DNA from: Hydractinia symbiolongicarpus
Taxonomy: Eukaryota > Cnidaria > Hydrozoa > Anthoathecata > Hydractiniidae
Assembly (NCBI RefSeq): GCF_029227915.1
Contig: NC_079883.1
Coordinates: forward strand, 10,478,001 to 10,542,000
Direction of reading: 5' to 3'
Length of the DNA: 64,000 bases
Shown: piece by piece, positions 8,083 through 23,240 of the stretch
Numbering within the stretch: the first letter of the stretch is position 1
Layout: each line of letters begins with the position of its first letter
Translations under genes and position numbers: made by a program
The notes under the pieces: generated by a model
Databases searched by the model: none
What the model saw: only the letters and a program-made list of their open reading frames with translations
Told to the model about the DNA's origin: nothing

Positions 8083-8443
8083 GCATCTTACCAAACAAAA
8101 AACGGCTATTTTTATAGCCACACATCCATAAAAAATATTACGGCTAGCTTTTTATATCAAACTTTGTCCTGCTTTCTGTTTAAATTTTATGCTACATAAA
8201 AATTTTATGCTACATAAAGTTTGACAATGTTAAAAATATGAAGGGCAAGAAAAGTAAAAGCAAGAAAATAAGAAATTTAAAAACGAAAATACTTAAACTT
8301 AGGGAATCTAATCTTAAATTTACTCTTTTTTAACTGTTTAAGTGACTTAAACAAGTTTAACTTTGTACCAAGATAATGTTTTTTTGTAAATGTGTGGCTA
8401 TAAAAATAGCCGTTTGTTAATGTAATAGCCAGATACACACAAA

Positions 8444-8995
8444 TTATTTTTTTGCGGTCTTCTTTGCTGCCTTTTTGGGAGTCTTTTTGACCTTCTTTGC
8501 TGCAGGTTTTTTAGCAACAGGCTTCTTTGTGGGTTTCTTAGCTGCTGGTTTCTTAGCCGAGGCTTTCTTTGTGGCAGGCTTCTTTGCTGCTTTCTTTGGC
8601 GTGCTCTTCTTTGCTGGCTTCTTTTTTGGTGTACTTTTCTTTGCAGTAGGCTTCTTTGCCGTTGGCTTTTTTGCTGCGGCCTTTTTCTTAGGTTTTTCTT
8701 TTTTTACCTGACCTAGCTTGAATGATCCAGAAGCACCAGTGCCTTTAGTTTGAATCAAATCGCCTGATGTTACTCCTCGTTTAAGAGCCATTTTCAGATG
8801 ATGATCTGAGTTTTCAGCAACTTTGTAATTTGCATGAATATATTTTGTAATAGCTTGGCGAGATGAACCACCGCGTTCCTTTAGGGTAGCGATAGCAGCC
8901 TTGATCATGTCCACATATTTAGGGTGATCAGCTGTCTTCTTTGCAGCAGGTTTCTTCTTGGGTGCGATTTTCTTTGGAGAAGCTGCTTCACTCAT
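8444..8995 (-). CDS. H1: Linker histone H1 (unit 2)
   Basis: 183 residues from the inner Met, unchanged (upstream Met option ends at 9022). Stem-loop 8396..8411; E2F-type site 9139..9150; AC box 9160..9166. Confidence 0.94.
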   Translation of the reverse strand: MSEAASPKKIAPKKKPAAKKTADHPKYVDMIKAAIATLKERGGSSRQAITKYIHANYKVAENSDHHLKMALKRGVTSGDLIQTKGTGASGSFKLGQVKKEKPKKKAAAKKPTAKKPTAKKSTPKKKPAKKSTPKKAAKKPATKKASAKKPAAKKPTKKPVAKKPAAKKVKKTPKKAAKKTAKK

Positions 8996-9574
8996 TTTTA
9001 ATGTTTTCTTACAACAATCCAACGATAAACGATGCTTGTTATCACAGTAGAAGTATACTAAACATTACCGTGTAAATGAGATATAATTTAAGACGGTGCG
9101 AAGTATGCGGACGTAAAAGTACCACTCCCGGGAATTGATTTGGCGCGAAAACAGAAATGTGTGTTTCTGTACATCGTATAATGTCCGTTTTGGGTGCCGC
9201 GACTATGCGAAAGCATGTTAATTTTTATTTGTAGTACGACGCAATAGTCTGCAAGAGAAGCTGCTGGAGTTTGAGGTCTTCAGCATTACATCTAGTCTGT
9301 TAATTTGGGCTTCTTCCGCGCTCGTGTTAGGATTTTCATAAAGCGTTCTTTGGTTTGCGTTGCGTATGTCGGCCTACATCATCGACACGGCCTGTTTCCG
9401 GCTATTAGGAGCAATTCATATATTGGGCACTGCGTTTCGACTTTTTTATTAGACCACAGTAAAAAAATTCACTCACAGAAGTCCCTTTCTTTCATGGCTA
9501 CAAACACGAAGAATTCTGTCGTAAGTAAAACGAATGCGCAAGCCAAAATGACGATGGGGCGAAGTCATAAGCAT

Positions 9575-9647
9575 GGCCCTGTGGCCCAATGGATAAGGCA
9601 TCTGACTACGAATCAGGGGATTCCAGGTTCGACTCCTGGCAGGGTCG
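9575..9647 (+). tRNA. tRNA-Arg (ACG), unit 2
   Basis: Identical to unit 1; anticodon 9608..9610. Confidence 0.96.
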
Positions 9648-9969
9648 CACTGTCGCATTTCGGCTGCATGGTCTACTGTGTAACGCGCGCGCACGTTCTG
9701 GCGTAATGCGTTGATAAACGGAATGTACGCAGACATATTGGAAAGTAATATCACGCACTTAGTATCGTCGCCTTTGTTAGCATTCATGTAAGTTACCATC
9801 CACTCGCTACAGTCGCTCTCCATCCTACGGCTAAATCAACAGCCGTGATTTTTACTATGTCGCCGTCCATCCGTACGCGGTGACAGTTGTAAGCTTTACA
9901 GTAACGTGACATGCTCCACAAGCAGTTACGGTGTGTGGACGATGCCTATCATGGCAACGCTTGTTCTTT

Positions 9970-10154
9970 ATCGCTTCTCGGCCTAATGGCTAAGATCAAG
10001 TGTAGTATCTGTTCTTATCAGTTTAATATCTGGTAGGCCATTCTCTGAATGGTCAGTATATTAATCTGATTTTTGGCCTTGGGTCATGGAGGTGGATTCA
10101 TTCACGCCGTGACCACGGGTTGCCTTGGTGTTGCACTATTACCGATGGCGGCCC
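9970..10154 (+). ncRNA. U2: U2 snRNA (unit 2)
   Basis: Identical to unit 1. PSE-like element 9916..9924; branch-site sequence 10002..10007; Sm site 10069..10076. Confidence 0.96.
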
Positions 10155-10346
10155 ACATAAGCAATAAAAGAATAATAGCAGTCCTCTTTCCGACGGCACT
10201 CTGCATAGTCTACGGCGGGAACAAAACGCGTACACTGGGGGAGAATACAGCCTATGCCCCGCGACACGGCAGTTTATAACACACTCAAGCCACAAGCATT
10301 AACAAACTTTGAAGGGTACCCTCATGCTACGGTGCAGTTCCAACTC

Positions 10347-10511
10347 ATACTTACCTGACGGGGAAGTAAAGACTGATCAATGAGGGTTTTCTTCCAGAGT
10401 GAGGCTCTTGCATTGCACTACGCTTGGGCTGACCTCTGCGATTACTGCAAACGTCAGTAACTCGACCGTACAATTTCTGGTAGTGGGGGCCTGCGTCCGC
10501 GCTCGCCCCCT
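10347..10511 (+). ncRNA. U1: U1 snRNA (unit 2)
   Basis: Identical to unit 1. PSE-like element 10290..10298; Sm site 10472..10480. Confidence 0.96.
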
Positions 10512-10838
10512 CCTTAAGTCAAAATGAATGAGCTTAGAAAAGTTGCGCGGCCAAATGTCGGTGGTGACTTAAACGCTAAGGTAAAACCTCGCTTGGCTGT
10601 TACGAAACGTGATTGCGATATAAGTCCTCGGAAGGCGGCGGAATTTTATTTTATTTGCCATTCCGTCAGGGTTATTGGATGATCGGCAATAGATCGAGTT
10701 TGTATGCATTTGAAAGCTCTTTTTTCTCGTACTATCACCTGAAAATGTCGTAGGAAAATGTCATAGGAAACACTTTCAACAACCGCCACGTTCCTTAATT
10801 GTTATAACAAGAAATATATCACAGCAAATGAAAATGAA

Positions 10839-10958
10839 AAGCCTACGACACCGGGAGTTCCCAGGCGGTCCCCCATCCAAGTACTATCCCGGCCCGACGA
10901 TGCTTAACTTCCGTGATCAGACGAGAACGGGTGTGTTCATCGTGGTATGGCCGTAGAC
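10839..10958 (-). rRNA. 5S: 5S ribosomal RNA (unit 2)
   Basis: 120 nt, identical to unit 1, with the same T4 terminator at the 3' end. Confidence 0.97.
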
Positions 10959-11155
10959 ATTAGTAGGTGCAAATACGTGCAATTTATTTTGACGTTGTGA
11001 TCAAATTTTTTTATTTAATTTCTTTGAGTTACTTAGGACAAGGCGTATGCATGGATTATCTATTAGACTTTAAGGTTATAGTTTTGTGAAAAAAACAATG
11101 TTTTTTTAAAGATGTGTGGCTATAAAAATAGCCGTTGTTTTCTGAGTGTAGCGGT

Positions 11156-11536
11156 TTACTTCTTCTGTCCTTTGTCGTTCTTCTTTGGGAGTAAGACAGC
11201 TTGAATGTTTGGCAAAACACCACCAGCTGCAATGGTTACACCGCTCAAAAGTTTGTTTAATTCTTCATCATTACGAACAGCCAATTGTAAATGTCTTGGA
11301 ATAATCCTAGCTTTTTTGTTGTCTCTTGCTGCGTTACCAGCCAACTCCAATATCTCAGCAGATAAATATTCCAAGACGGCTGCTAAGTAAACTGGTGCTC
11401 CAGATCCAATTCGGTTAGCATAGTGCCCTCTACGAAGGAATCTATGCACTCTACCGACTGGAAATTGAAGTCCAGCTCTTGAGGATCTTGTCTTGGCTTT
11501 AGCCTTAGCTTTTCCACCTTTTCCACGTCCAGACAT
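11156..11536 (-). CDS. H2A: Histone H2A (unit 2)
   Basis: Same 126 residues as unit 1. Stem-loop 11118..11133; divergent from H2B at 11821. Confidence 0.97.
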   Translation of the reverse strand: MSGRGKGGKAKAKAKTRSSRAGLQFPVGRVHRFLRRGHYANRIGSGAPVYLAAVLEYLSAEILELAGNAARDNKKARIIPRHLQLAVRNDEELNKLLSGVTIAAGGVLPNIQAVLLPKKNDKGQKK

Positions 11537-11820
11537 AACTGCGATTTGATTTGTAAGTTAATACAAAAACGTACGAATATTTAACGTAAGTGTTAACGAA
11601 ATAAACTTTACTCGTTTTTTCATCATAAAAATAGGATCGAAATCATGTTTTTTTAACCAATCATAATTAAGTATTAAACAAAAGATTTTTTTTTTAACCA
11701 ATTAAATTGCGTATCGGCGTTTTCGGATCGAATTCGATCCGATTTTTTTACTTATAAACAAAAAGTTTTGACTTGCAGTTTAATGCTTATTTACAAGTTA
11801 AGTAGCAAAAATTTTTAACC

Positions 11821-12225
11821 ATGTCTGACGCAGCAGCTAAAGGAGGAAAACAGGCACCTAAAGTAGCCAAGAAAGGTGAAAAAAGAGCCGGCAAAAAAGG
11901 AGGAAAGATTGGTGGAACTGGTGAAAAGAAACGCAAGAGAAAGAGAAAGGAAAGTTATGCTATTTACATCTACAATGTTTTGAAACAAGTTCACCCAGAT
12001 GTCGGAGTTTCAAGCAAAGCTATGAGCATCATGAACTCATTTGTCAACGACATCTTTGAGCGCATTGCTTCCGAAGCTTCGCGTTTGGCTCTTCAAAACA
12101 AAAAGTCGACCATCTCTTCTCGTGAAATTCAAACCGCAGTACGTCTTCTCTTGCCTGGAGAACTTGCAAAACACGCAGTCAGTGAAGGAACAAAAGCCGT
12201 CACAAAATACACAAGCAGCAAGTAA
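11821..12225 (+). CDS. H2B: Histone H2B (unit 3)
   Basis: Same 134 residues as unit 1. TATA box 11753..11758; stem-loop 12249..12264. Confidence 0.97.
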   Translation: MSDAAAKGGKQAPKVAKKGEKRAGKKGGKIGGTGEKKRKRKRKESYAIYIYNVLKQVHPDVGVSSKAMSIMNSFVNDIFERIASEASRLALQNKKSTISSREIQTAVRLLLPGELAKHAVSEGTKAVTKYTSSK

Positions 12226-12685
12226 ACCAACGTCTACCAAACACAAACGGTCTTTTTTAAGACCACACATCTTTAAAAAAACATTTACTTGGCGTCACTA
12301 CAAGTTAACCGAAGTTAATAAAACTTCTAAATAATGTGCTTAAGAACACTAGCCTACATTTAAAATACTTCCCCATGTGTGTGTGGATTAGCTTCACTTT
12401 TCATACGTATTATTAGCTGTACTTGCAGAAAAGACAAGTACATTGATCCATGTTATTGCTTACATTTAACTTAACCCAGCTTTTCACGGAAACACTCCCA
12501 GGCAAATTAACCCTACAAAGTATTTCTAAATTTTTTTTGTGTCATATATGACATAGTATCGTATAGCAATAAATGTAACTGTGACAAGACTTTACACATT
12601 GTGTAATTTGGAAGCGTGCACAAGGTAATGTTTTAAAAGATTTGTGGCTATAAAAATAGCCGTTTTTGTTGAGCAATGACAACGC

Positions 12686-13042
<357 letters not shown>

Positions 13043-13520
13043 TTAACAGAATTCAGACAGCTTTAAAAAGAGGCCATAAAATTACCTACTGCTCGTGGAA
13101 ACACCCTAATTAACCAATAGAGTTGCGTCATTACAAAATGTTCCGAACATTTTGTACATTTTTTTAAGTAAAACTGTAGTTTTTTTAAAAATTCGTGGTC
13201 TTAATGTTTCAGTAAGGCAATAAATTTGGCATCGTTGGAATTCGCCAAACCTTCTGCTACTTACTAAAAAAAAAAAAAGTCAAAAGCTTTTGTGTATCAG
13301 AAGATACAGCCGTTTTCCCGTAGCCAAAAAACACAGATTTTATAAAAATGTTAAAGTAATGAGCGTAATGTCATTATGCAGCCAATCAGAAATTACTTTC
13401 TTAGCACCAATCAAATGGTTTGTTTTGAACCTTAGCTGTCAATCAATATGAGAAATAAAACTTTGGCGCGATAGTGCATTTTAGACCGTCTTGTGTATCC
13501 GTACTACATCGACTTCTTAA

Positions 13521-13934
<414 letters not shown>

Positions 13935-14295
13935 GCATCTTACCAAACAAAAAACGGCTATTTTTATAGCCACACATCCATAAAAAATATTACGGCTAGC
14001 TTTTTATATCAAACTTTGTCCTGCTTTCTGTTTAAATTTTATGCTACATAAAAATTTTATGCTACATAAAGTTTGACAATGTTAAAAATATGAAGGGCAA
14101 GAAAAGTAAAAGCAAGAAAATAAGAAATTTAAAAACGAAAATACTTAAACTTAGGGAATCTAATCTTAAATTTACTCTTTTTTAACTGTTTAAGTGACTT
14201 AAACAAGTTTAACTTTGTACCAAGATAATGTTTTTTTGTAAATGTGTGGCTATAAAAATAGCCGTTTGTTAATGTAATAGCCAGATACACACAAA

Positions 14296-14847
14296 TTATT
14301 TTTTTGCGGTCTTCTTTGCTGCCTTTTTGGGAGTCTTTTTGACCTTCTTTGCTGCAGGTTTTTTAGCAACAGGCTTCTTTGTGGGTTTCTTAGCTGCTGG
14401 TTTCTTAGCCGAGGCTTTCTTTGTGGCAGGCTTCTTTGCTGCTTTCTTTGGCGTGCTCTTCTTTGCTGGCTTCTTTTTTGGTGTACTTTTCTTTGCAGTA
14501 GGCTTCTTTGCCGTTGGCTTTTTTGCTGCGGCCTTTTTCTTAGGTTTTTCTTTTTTTACCTGACCTAGCTTGAATGATCCAGAAGCACCAGTGCCTTTAG
14601 TTTGAATCAAATCGCCTGATGTTACTCCTCGTTTAAGAGCCATTTTCAGATGATGATCTGAGTTTTCAGCAACTTTGTAATTTGCATGAATATATTTTGT
14701 AATAGCTTGGCGAGATGAACCACCGCGTTCCTTTAGGGTAGCGATAGCAGCCTTGATCATGTCCACATATTTAGGGTGATCAGCTGTCTTCTTTGCAGCA
14801 GGTTTCTTCTTGGGTGCGATTTTCTTTGGAGAAGCTGCTTCACTCAT
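14296..14847 (-). CDS. H1: Linker histone H1 (unit 3)
   Basis: Same 183 residues from the inner Met. Stem-loop 14248..14263; E2F-type site 14991..15002; AC box 15012..15018. Confidence 0.94.
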   Translation of the reverse strand: MSEAASPKKIAPKKKPAAKKTADHPKYVDMIKAAIATLKERGGSSRQAITKYIHANYKVAENSDHHLKMALKRGVTSGDLIQTKGTGASGSFKLGQVKKEKPKKKAAAKKPTAKKPTAKKSTPKKKPAKKSTPKKAAKKPATKKASAKKPAAKKPTKKPVAKKPAAKKVKKTPKKAAKKTAKK

Positions 14848-15426
14848 TTTTAATGTTTTCTTACAACAATCCAACGATAAACGATGCTTGTTATCACAGT
14901 AGAAGTATACTAAACATTACCGTGTAAATGAGATATAATTTAAGACGGTGCGAAGTATGCGGACGTAAAAGTACCACTCCCGGGAATTGATTTGGCGCGA
15001 AAACAGAAATGTGTGTTTCTGTACATCGTATAATGTCCGTTTTGGGTGCCGCGACTATGCGAAAGCATGTTAATTTTTATTTGTAGTACGACGCAATAGT
15101 CTGCAAGAGAAGCTGCTGGAGTTTGAGGTCTTCAGCATTACATCTAGTCTGTTAATTTGGGCTTCTTCCGCGCTCGTGTTAGGATTTTCATAAAGCGTTC
15201 TTTGGTTTGCGTTGCGTATGTCGGCCTACATCATCGACACGGCCTGTTTCCGGCTATTAGGAGCAATTCATATATTGGGCACTGCGTTTCGACTTTTTTA
15301 TTAGACCACAGTAAAAAAATTCACTCACAGAAGTCCCTTTCTTTCATGGCTACAAACACGAAGAATTCTGTCGTAAGTAAAACGAATGCGCAAGCCAAAA
15401 TGACGATGGGGCGAAGTCATAAGCAT

Positions 15427-15499
15427 GGCCCTGTGGCCCAATGGATAAGGCATCTGACTACGAATCAGGGGATTCCAGGTTCGACTCCTGGCAGGGTCG
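15427..15499 (+). tRNA. tRNA-Arg (ACG), unit 3
   Basis: Identical to unit 1; anticodon 15460..15462. Confidence 0.96.
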
Positions 15500-15821
15500 C
15501 ACTGTCGCATTTCGGCTGCATGGTCTACTGTGTAACGCGCGCGCACGTTCTGGCGTAATGCGTTGATAAACGGAATGTACGCAGACATATTGGAAAGTAA
15601 TATCACGCACTTAGTATCGTCGCCTTTGTTAGCATTCATGTAAGTTACCATCCACTCGCTACAGTCGCTCTCCATCCTACGGCTAAATCAACAGCCGTGA
15701 TTTTTACTATGTCGCCGTCCATCCGTACGCGGTGACAGTTGTAAGCTTTACAGTAACGTGACATGCTCCACAAGCAGTTACGGTGTGTGGACGATGCCTA
15801 TCATGGCAACGCTTGTTCTTT

Positions 15822-16006
15822 ATCGCTTCTCGGCCTAATGGCTAAGATCAAGTGTAGTATCTGTTCTTATCAGTTTAATATCTGGTAGGCCATTCTCTGA
15901 ATGGTCAGTATATTAATCTGATTTTTGGCCTTGGGTCATGGAGGTGGATTCATTCACGCCGTGACCACGGGTTGCCTTGGTGTTGCACTATTACCGATGG
16001 CGGCCC
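15822..16006 (+). ncRNA. U2: U2 snRNA (unit 3)
   Basis: Identical to unit 1. PSE-like element 15768..15776; Sm site 15921..15928. Confidence 0.96.
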
Positions 16007-16198
16007 ACATAAGCAATAAAAGAATAATAGCAGTCCTCTTTCCGACGGCACTCTGCATAGTCTACGGCGGGAACAAAACGCGTACACTGGGGGAGAATAC
16101 AGCCTATGCCCCGCGACACGGCAGTTTATAACACACTCAAGCCACAAGCATTAACAAACTTTGAAGGGTACCCTCATGCTACGGTGCAGTTCCAACTC

Positions 16199-16363
16199 AT
16201 ACTTACCTGACGGGGAAGTAAAGACTGATCAATGAGGGTTTTCTTCCAGAGTGAGGCTCTTGCATTGCACTACGCTTGGGCTGACCTCTGCGATTACTGC
16301 AAACGTCAGTAACTCGACCGTACAATTTCTGGTAGTGGGGGCCTGCGTCCGCGCTCGCCCCCT
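16199..16363 (+). ncRNA. U1: U1 snRNA (unit 3)
   Basis: Identical to unit 1. PSE-like element 16142..16150; Sm site 16324..16332. Confidence 0.96.
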
Positions 16364-16690
16364 CCTTAAGTCAAAATGAATGAGCTTAGAAAAGTTGCGC
16401 GGCCAAATGTCGGTGGTGACTTAAACGCTAAGGTAAAACCTCGCTTGGCTGTTACGAAACGTGATTGCGATATAAGTCCTCGGAAGGCGGCGGAATTTTA
16501 TTTTATTTGCCATTCCGTCAGGGTTATTGGATGATCGGCAATAGATCGAGTTTGTATGCATTTGAAAGCTCTTTTTTCTCGTACTATCACCTGAAAATGT
16601 CGTAGGAAAATGTCATAGGAAACACTTTCAACAACCGCCACGTTCCTTAATTGTTATAACAAGAAATATATCACAGCAAATGAAAATGAA

Positions 16691-16810
16691 AAGCCTACGA
16701 CACCGGGAGTTCCCAGGCGGTCCCCCATCCAAGTACTATCCCGGCCCGACGATGCTTAACTTCCGTGATCAGACGAGAACGGGTGTGTTCATCGTGGTAT
16801 GGCCGTAGAC
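16691..16810 (-). rRNA. 5S: 5S ribosomal RNA (unit 3)
   Basis: 120 nt, identical to unit 1. Confidence 0.97.
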
Positions 16811-17007
16811 ATTAGTAGGTGCAAATACGTGCAATTTATTTTGACGTTGTGATCAAATTTTTTTATTTAATTTCTTTGAGTTACTTAGGACAAGGCGTAT
16901 GCATGGATTATCTATTAGACTTTAAGGTTATAGTTTTGTGAAAAAAACAATGTTTTTTTAAAGATGTGTGGCTATAAAAATAGCCGTTGTTTTCTGAGTG
17001 TAGCGGT

Positions 17008-17388
17008 TTACTTCTTCTGTCCTTTGTCGTTCTTCTTTGGGAGTAAGACAGCTTGAATGTTTGGCAAAACACCACCAGCTGCAATGGTTACACCGCTCAA
17101 AAGTTTGTTTAATTCTTCATCATTACGAACAGCCAATTGTAAATGTCTTGGAATAATCCTAGCTTTTTTGTTGTCTCTTGCTGCGTTACCAGCCAACTCC
17201 AATATCTCAGCAGATAAATATTCCAAGACGGCTGCTAAGTAAACTGGTGCTCCAGATCCAATTCGGTTAGCATAGTGCCCTCTACGAAGGAATCTATGCA
17301 CTCTACCGACTGGAAATTGAAGTCCAGCTCTTGAGGATCTTGTCTTGGCTTTAGCCTTAGCTTTTCCACCTTTTCCACGTCCAGACAT
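17008..17388 (-). CDS. H2A: Histone H2A (unit 3)
   Basis: Same 126 residues. Stem-loop 16970..16985; divergent from H2B at 17673. Confidence 0.97.
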   Translation of the reverse strand: MSGRGKGGKAKAKAKTRSSRAGLQFPVGRVHRFLRRGHYANRIGSGAPVYLAAVLEYLSAEILELAGNAARDNKKARIIPRHLQLAVRNDEELNKLLSGVTIAAGGVLPNIQAVLLPKKNDKGQKK

Positions 17389-17672
17389 AACTGCGATTTG
17401 ATTTGTAAGTTAATACAAAAACGTACGAATATTTAACGTAAGTGTTAACGAAATAAACTTTACTCGTTTTTTCATCATAAAAATAGGATCGAAATCATGT
17501 TTTTTTAACCAATCATAATTAAGTATTAAACAAAAGATTTTTTTTTTAACCAATTAAATTGCGTATCGGCGTTTTCGGATCGAATTCGATCCGATTTTTT
17601 TACTTATAAACAAAAAGTTTTGACTTGCAGTTTAATGCTTATTTACAAGTTAAGTAGCAAAAATTTTTAACC

Positions 17673-18077
17673 ATGTCTGACGCAGCAGCTAAAGGAGGAA
17701 AACAGGCACCTAAAGTAGCCAAGAAAGGTGAAAAAAGAGCCGGCAAAAAAGGAGGAAAGATTGGTGGAACTGGTGAAAAGAAACGCAAGAGAAAGAGAAA
17801 GGAAAGTTATGCTATTTACATCTACAATGTTTTGAAACAAGTTCACCCAGATGTCGGAGTTTCAAGCAAAGCTATGAGCATCATGAACTCATTTGTCAAC
17901 GACATCTTTGAGCGCATTGCTTCCGAAGCTTCGCGTTTGGCTCTTCAAAACAAAAAGTCGACCATCTCTTCTCGTGAAATTCAAACCGCAGTACGTCTTC
18001 TCTTGCCTGGAGAACTTGCAAAACACGCAGTCAGTGAAGGAACAAAAGCCGTCACAAAATACACAAGCAGCAAGTAA
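17673..18077 (+). CDS. H2B: Histone H2B (unit 4)
   Basis: Same 134 residues. TATA box 17605..17610; stem-loop 18101..18116. Confidence 0.97.
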   Translation: MSDAAAKGGKQAPKVAKKGEKRAGKKGGKIGGTGEKKRKRKRKESYAIYIYNVLKQVHPDVGVSSKAMSIMNSFVNDIFERIASEASRLALQNKKSTISSREIQTAVRLLLPGELAKHAVSEGTKAVTKYTSSK

Positions 18078-18537
18078 ACCAACGTCTACCAAACACAAAC
18101 GGTCTTTTTTAAGACCACACATCTTTAAAAAAACATTTACTTGGCGTCACTACAAGTTAACCGAAGTTAATAAAACTTCTAAATAATGTGCTTAAGAACA
18201 CTAGCCTACATTTAAAATACTTCCCCATGTGTGTGTGGATTAGCTTCACTTTTCATACGTATTATTAGCTGTACTTGCAGAAAAGACAAGTACATTGATC
18301 CATGTTATTGCTTACATTTAACTTAACCCAGCTTTTCACGGAAACACTCCCAGGCAAATTAACCCTACAAAGTATTTCTAAATTTTTTTTGTGTCATATA
18401 TGACATAGTATCGTATAGCAATAAATGTAACTGTGACAAGACTTTACACATTGTGTAATTTGGAAGCGTGCACAAAGTAATGTTTTAAAAGATTTGTGGC
18501 TATAAAAATAGCCGTTTTTGTTGAGCAATGACAACGC

Positions 18538-18894
<357 letters not shown>

Positions 18895-19372
18895 TTAACA
18901 GAATTCAGACAGCTTTAAAAAGAGGCCATAAAATTACCTACTGCTCGTGGAAACACCCTAATTAACCAATAGAGTTGCGTCATTACAAAATGTTCCGAAC
19001 ATTTTGTACATTTTTTTAAGTAAAACTGTAGTTTTTTTAAAAATTCGTGGTCTTAATGTTTCAGTAAGGCAATAAATTTGGCATCGTTGGAATTCGCCAA
19101 ACCTTCTGCTACTTACTAAAAAAAAAAAAAGTCAAAAGCTTTTGTGTATCAGAAGATACAGCCGTTTTCCCGTAGCCAAAAAACACAGATTTTATAAAAA
19201 TGTTAAAGTAATGAGCGTAATGTCATTATGCAGCCAATCAGAAATTACTTTCTTAGCACCAATCAAATGGTTTGTTTTGAACCTTAGCTGTCAATCAATA
19301 TGAGAAATAAAACTTTGGCGCGATAGTGCATTTTAGACCGTCTTGTGTATCCGTACTACATCGACTTCTTAA

Positions 19373-19786
<414 letters not shown>

Positions 19787-20147
19787 GCATCTTACCAAAC
19801 AAAAAACGGCTATTTTTATAGCCACACATCCATAAAAAATATTACGGCTAGCTTTTTATATCAAACTTTGTCCTGCTTTCTGTTTAAATTTTATGCTACA
19901 TAAAAATTTTATGCTACATAAAGTTTGACAATGTTAAAAATATGAAGGGCAAGAAAAGTAAAAGCAAGAAAATAAGAAATTTAAAAACGAAAATACTTAA
20001 ACTTAGGGAATCTAATCTTAAATTTACTCTTTTTTAACTGTTTAAGTGACTTAAACAAGTTTAACTTTGTACCAAGATAATGTTTTTTTGTAAATGTGTG
20101 GCTATAAAAATAGCCGTTTGTTAATGTAATAGCCAGATACACACAAA

Positions 20148-20699
20148 TTATTTTTTTGCGGTCTTCTTTGCTGCCTTTTTGGGAGTCTTTTTGACCTTCT
20201 TTGCTGCAGGTTTTTTAGCAACAGGCTTCTTTGTGGGTTTCTTAGCTGCTGGTTTCTTAGCCGAGGCTTTCTTTGTGGCAGGCTTCTTTGCTGCTTTCTT
20301 TGGCGTGCTCTTCTTTGCTGGCTTCTTTTTTGGTGTACTTTTCTTTGCAGTAGGCTTCTTTGCCGTTGGCTTTTTTGCTGCGGCCTTTTTCTTAGGTTTT
20401 TCTTTTTTTACCTGACCTAGCTTGAATGATCCAGAAGCACCAGTGCCTTTAGTTTGAATCAAATCGCCTGATGTTACTCCTCGTTTAAGAGCCATTTTCA
20501 GATGATGATCTGAGTTTTCAGCAACTTTGTAATTTGCATGAATATATTTTGTAATAGCTTGGCGAGATGAACCACCGCGTTCCTTTAGGGTAGCGATAGC
20601 AGCCTTGATCATGTCCACATATTTAGGGTGATCAGCTGTCTTCTTTGCAGCAGGTTTCTTCTTGGGTGCGATTTTCTTTGGAGAAGCTGCTTCACTCAT
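20148..20699 (-). CDS. H1: Linker histone H1 (unit 4)
   Basis: Same 183 residues from the inner Met. Stem-loop 20100..20115; E2F-type site 20843..20854; AC box 20864..20870. Confidence 0.94.
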   Translation of the reverse strand: MSEAASPKKIAPKKKPAAKKTADHPKYVDMIKAAIATLKERGGSSRQAITKYIHANYKVAENSDHHLKMALKRGVTSGDLIQTKGTGASGSFKLGQVKKEKPKKKAAAKKPTAKKPTAKKSTPKKKPAKKSTPKKAAKKPATKKASAKKPAAKKPTKKPVAKKPAAKKVKKTPKKAAKKTAKK

Positions 20700-21278
20700 T
20701 TTTAATGTTTTCTTACAACAATCCAACGATAAACGATGCTTGTTATCACAGTAGAAGTATACTAAACATTACCGTGTAAATGAGATATAATTTAAGACGG
20801 TGCGAAGTATGCGGACGTAAAAGTACCACTCCCGGGAATTGATTTGGCGCGAAAACAGAAATGTGTGTTTCTGTACATCGTATAATGTCCGTTTTGGGTG
20901 CCGCGACTATGCGAAAGCATGTTAATTTTTATTTGTAGTACGACGCAATAGTCTGCAAGAGAAGCTGCTGGAGTTTGAGGTCTTCAGCATTACATCTAGT
21001 CTGTTAATTTGGGCTTCTTCCGCGCTCGTGTTAGGATTTTCATAAAGCGTTCTTTGGTTTGCGTTGCGTATGTCGGCCTACATCATCGACACGGCCTGTT
21101 TCCGGCTATTAGGAGCAATTCATATATTGGGCACTGCGTTTCGACTTTTTTATTAGACCACAGTAAAAAAATTCACTCACAGAAGTCCCTTTCTTTCATG
21201 GCTACAAACACGAAGAATTCTGTCGTAAGTAAAACGAATGCGCAAGCCAAAATGACGATGGGGCGAAGTCATAAGCAT

Positions 21279-21351
21279 GGCCCTGTGGCCCAATGGATAA
21301 GGCATCTGACTACGAATCAGGGGATTCCAGGTTCGACTCCTGGCAGGGTCG
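21279..21351 (+). tRNA. tRNA-Arg (ACG), unit 4
   Basis: Identical to unit 1; anticodon 21312..21314. Confidence 0.96.
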
Positions 21352-21673
21352 CACTGTCGCATTTCGGCTGCATGGTCTACTGTGTAACGCGCGCGCACGT
21401 TCTGGCGTAATGCGTTGATAAACGGAATGTACGCAGACATATTGGAAAGTAATATCACGCACTTAGTATCGTCGCCTTTGTTAGCATTCATGTAAGTTAC
21501 CATCCACTCGCTACAGTCGCTCTCCATCCTACGGCTAAATCAACAGCCGTGATTTTTACTATGTCGCCGTCCATCCGTACGCGGTGACAGTTGTAAGCTT
21601 TACAGTAACGTGACATGCTCCACAAGCAGTTACGGTGTGTGGACGATGCCTATCATGGCAACGCTTGTTCTTT

Positions 21674-21858
21674 ATCGCTTCTCGGCCTAATGGCTAAGAT
21701 CAAGTGTAGTATCTGTTCTTATCAGTTTAATATCTGGTAGGCCATTCTCTGAATGGTCAGTATATTAATCTGATTTTTGGCCTTGGGTCATGGAGGTGGA
21801 TTCATTCACGCCGTGACCACGGGTTGCCTTGGTGTTGCACTATTACCGATGGCGGCCC
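21674..21858 (+). ncRNA. U2: U2 snRNA (unit 4)
   Basis: Identical to unit 1. PSE-like element 21620..21628; Sm site 21773..21780. Confidence 0.96.
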
Positions 21859-22050
21859 ACATAAGCAATAAAAGAATAATAGCAGTCCTCTTTCCGACGG
21901 CACTCTGCATAGTCTACGGCGGGAACAAAACGCGTACACTGGGGGAGAATACAGCCTATGCCCCGCGACACGGCAGTTTATAACACACTCAAGCCACAAG
22001 CATTAACAAACTTTGAAGGGTACCCTCATGCTACGGTGCAGTTCCAACTC

Positions 22051-22215
22051 ATACTTACCTGACGGGGAAGTAAAGACTGATCAATGAGGGTTTTCTTCCA
22101 GAGTGAGGCTCTTGCATTGCACTACGCTTGGGCTGACCTCTGCGATTACTGCAAACGTCAGTAACTCGACCGTACAATTTCTGGTAGTGGGGGCCTGCGT
22201 CCGCGCTCGCCCCCT
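22051..22215 (+). ncRNA. U1: U1 snRNA (unit 4)
   Basis: Identical to unit 1. PSE-like element 21994..22002; Sm site 22176..22184. Confidence 0.96.
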
Positions 22216-22542
22216 CCTTAAGTCAAAATGAATGAGCTTAGAAAAGTTGCGCGGCCAAATGTCGGTGGTGACTTAAACGCTAAGGTAAAACCTCGCTTGG
22301 CTGTTACGAAACGTGATTGCGATATAAGTCCTCGGAAGGCGGCGGAATTTTATTTTATTTGCCATTCCGTCAGGGTTATTGGATGATCGGCAATAGATCG
22401 AGTTTGTATGCATTTGAAAGCTCTTTTTTCTCGTACTATCACCTGAAAATGTCGTAGGAAAATGTCATAGGAAACACTTTCAACAACCGCCACGTTCCTT
22501 AATTGTTATAACAAGAAATATATCACAGCAAATGAAAATGAA

Positions 22543-22662
22543 AAGCCTACGACACCGGGAGTTCCCAGGCGGTCCCCCATCCAAGTACTATCCCGGCCCG
22601 ACGATGCTTAACTTCCGTGATCAGACGAGAACGGGTGTGTTCATCGTGGTATGGCCGTAGAC
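22543..22662 (-). rRNA. 5S: 5S ribosomal RNA (unit 4)
   Basis: 120 nt, identical to unit 1. Confidence 0.97.
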
Positions 22663-22859
22663 ATTAGTAGGTGCAAATACGTGCAATTTATTTTGACGTT
22701 GTGATCAAATTTTTTTATTTAATTTCTTTGAGTTACTTAGGACAAGGCGTATGCATGGATTATCTATTAGACTTTAAGGTTATAGTTTTGTGAAAAAAAC
22801 AATGTTTTTTTAAAGATGTGTGGCTATAAAAATAGCCGTTGTTTTCTGAGTGTAGCGGT

Positions 22860-23240
22860 TTACTTCTTCTGTCCTTTGTCGTTCTTCTTTGGGAGTAAGA
22901 CAGCTTGAATGTTTGGCAAAACACCACCAGCTGCAATGGTTACACCGCTCAAAAGTTTGTTTAATTCTTCATCATTACGAACAGCCAATTGTAAATGTCT
23001 TGGAATAATCCTAGCTTTTTTGTTGTCTCTTGCTGCGTTACCAGCCAACTCCAATATCTCAGCAGATAAATATTCCAAGACGGCTGCTAAGTAAACTGGT
23101 GCTCCAGATCCAATTCGGTTAGCATAGTGCCCTCTACGAAGGAATCTATGCACTCTACCGACTGGAAATTGAAGTCCAGCTCTTGAGGATCTTGTCTTGG
23201 CTTTAGCCTTAGCTTTTCCACCTTTTCCACGTCCAGACAT
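22860..23240 (-). CDS. H2A: Histone H2A (unit 4)
   Basis: Same 126 residues. Stem-loop 22822..22837; divergent from H2B at 23525. Confidence 0.97.
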   Translation of the reverse strand: MSGRGKGGKAKAKAKTRSSRAGLQFPVGRVHRFLRRGHYANRIGSGAPVYLAAVLEYLSAEILELAGNAARDNKKARIIPRHLQLAVRNDEELNKLLSGVTIAAGGVLPNIQAVLLPKKNDKGQKK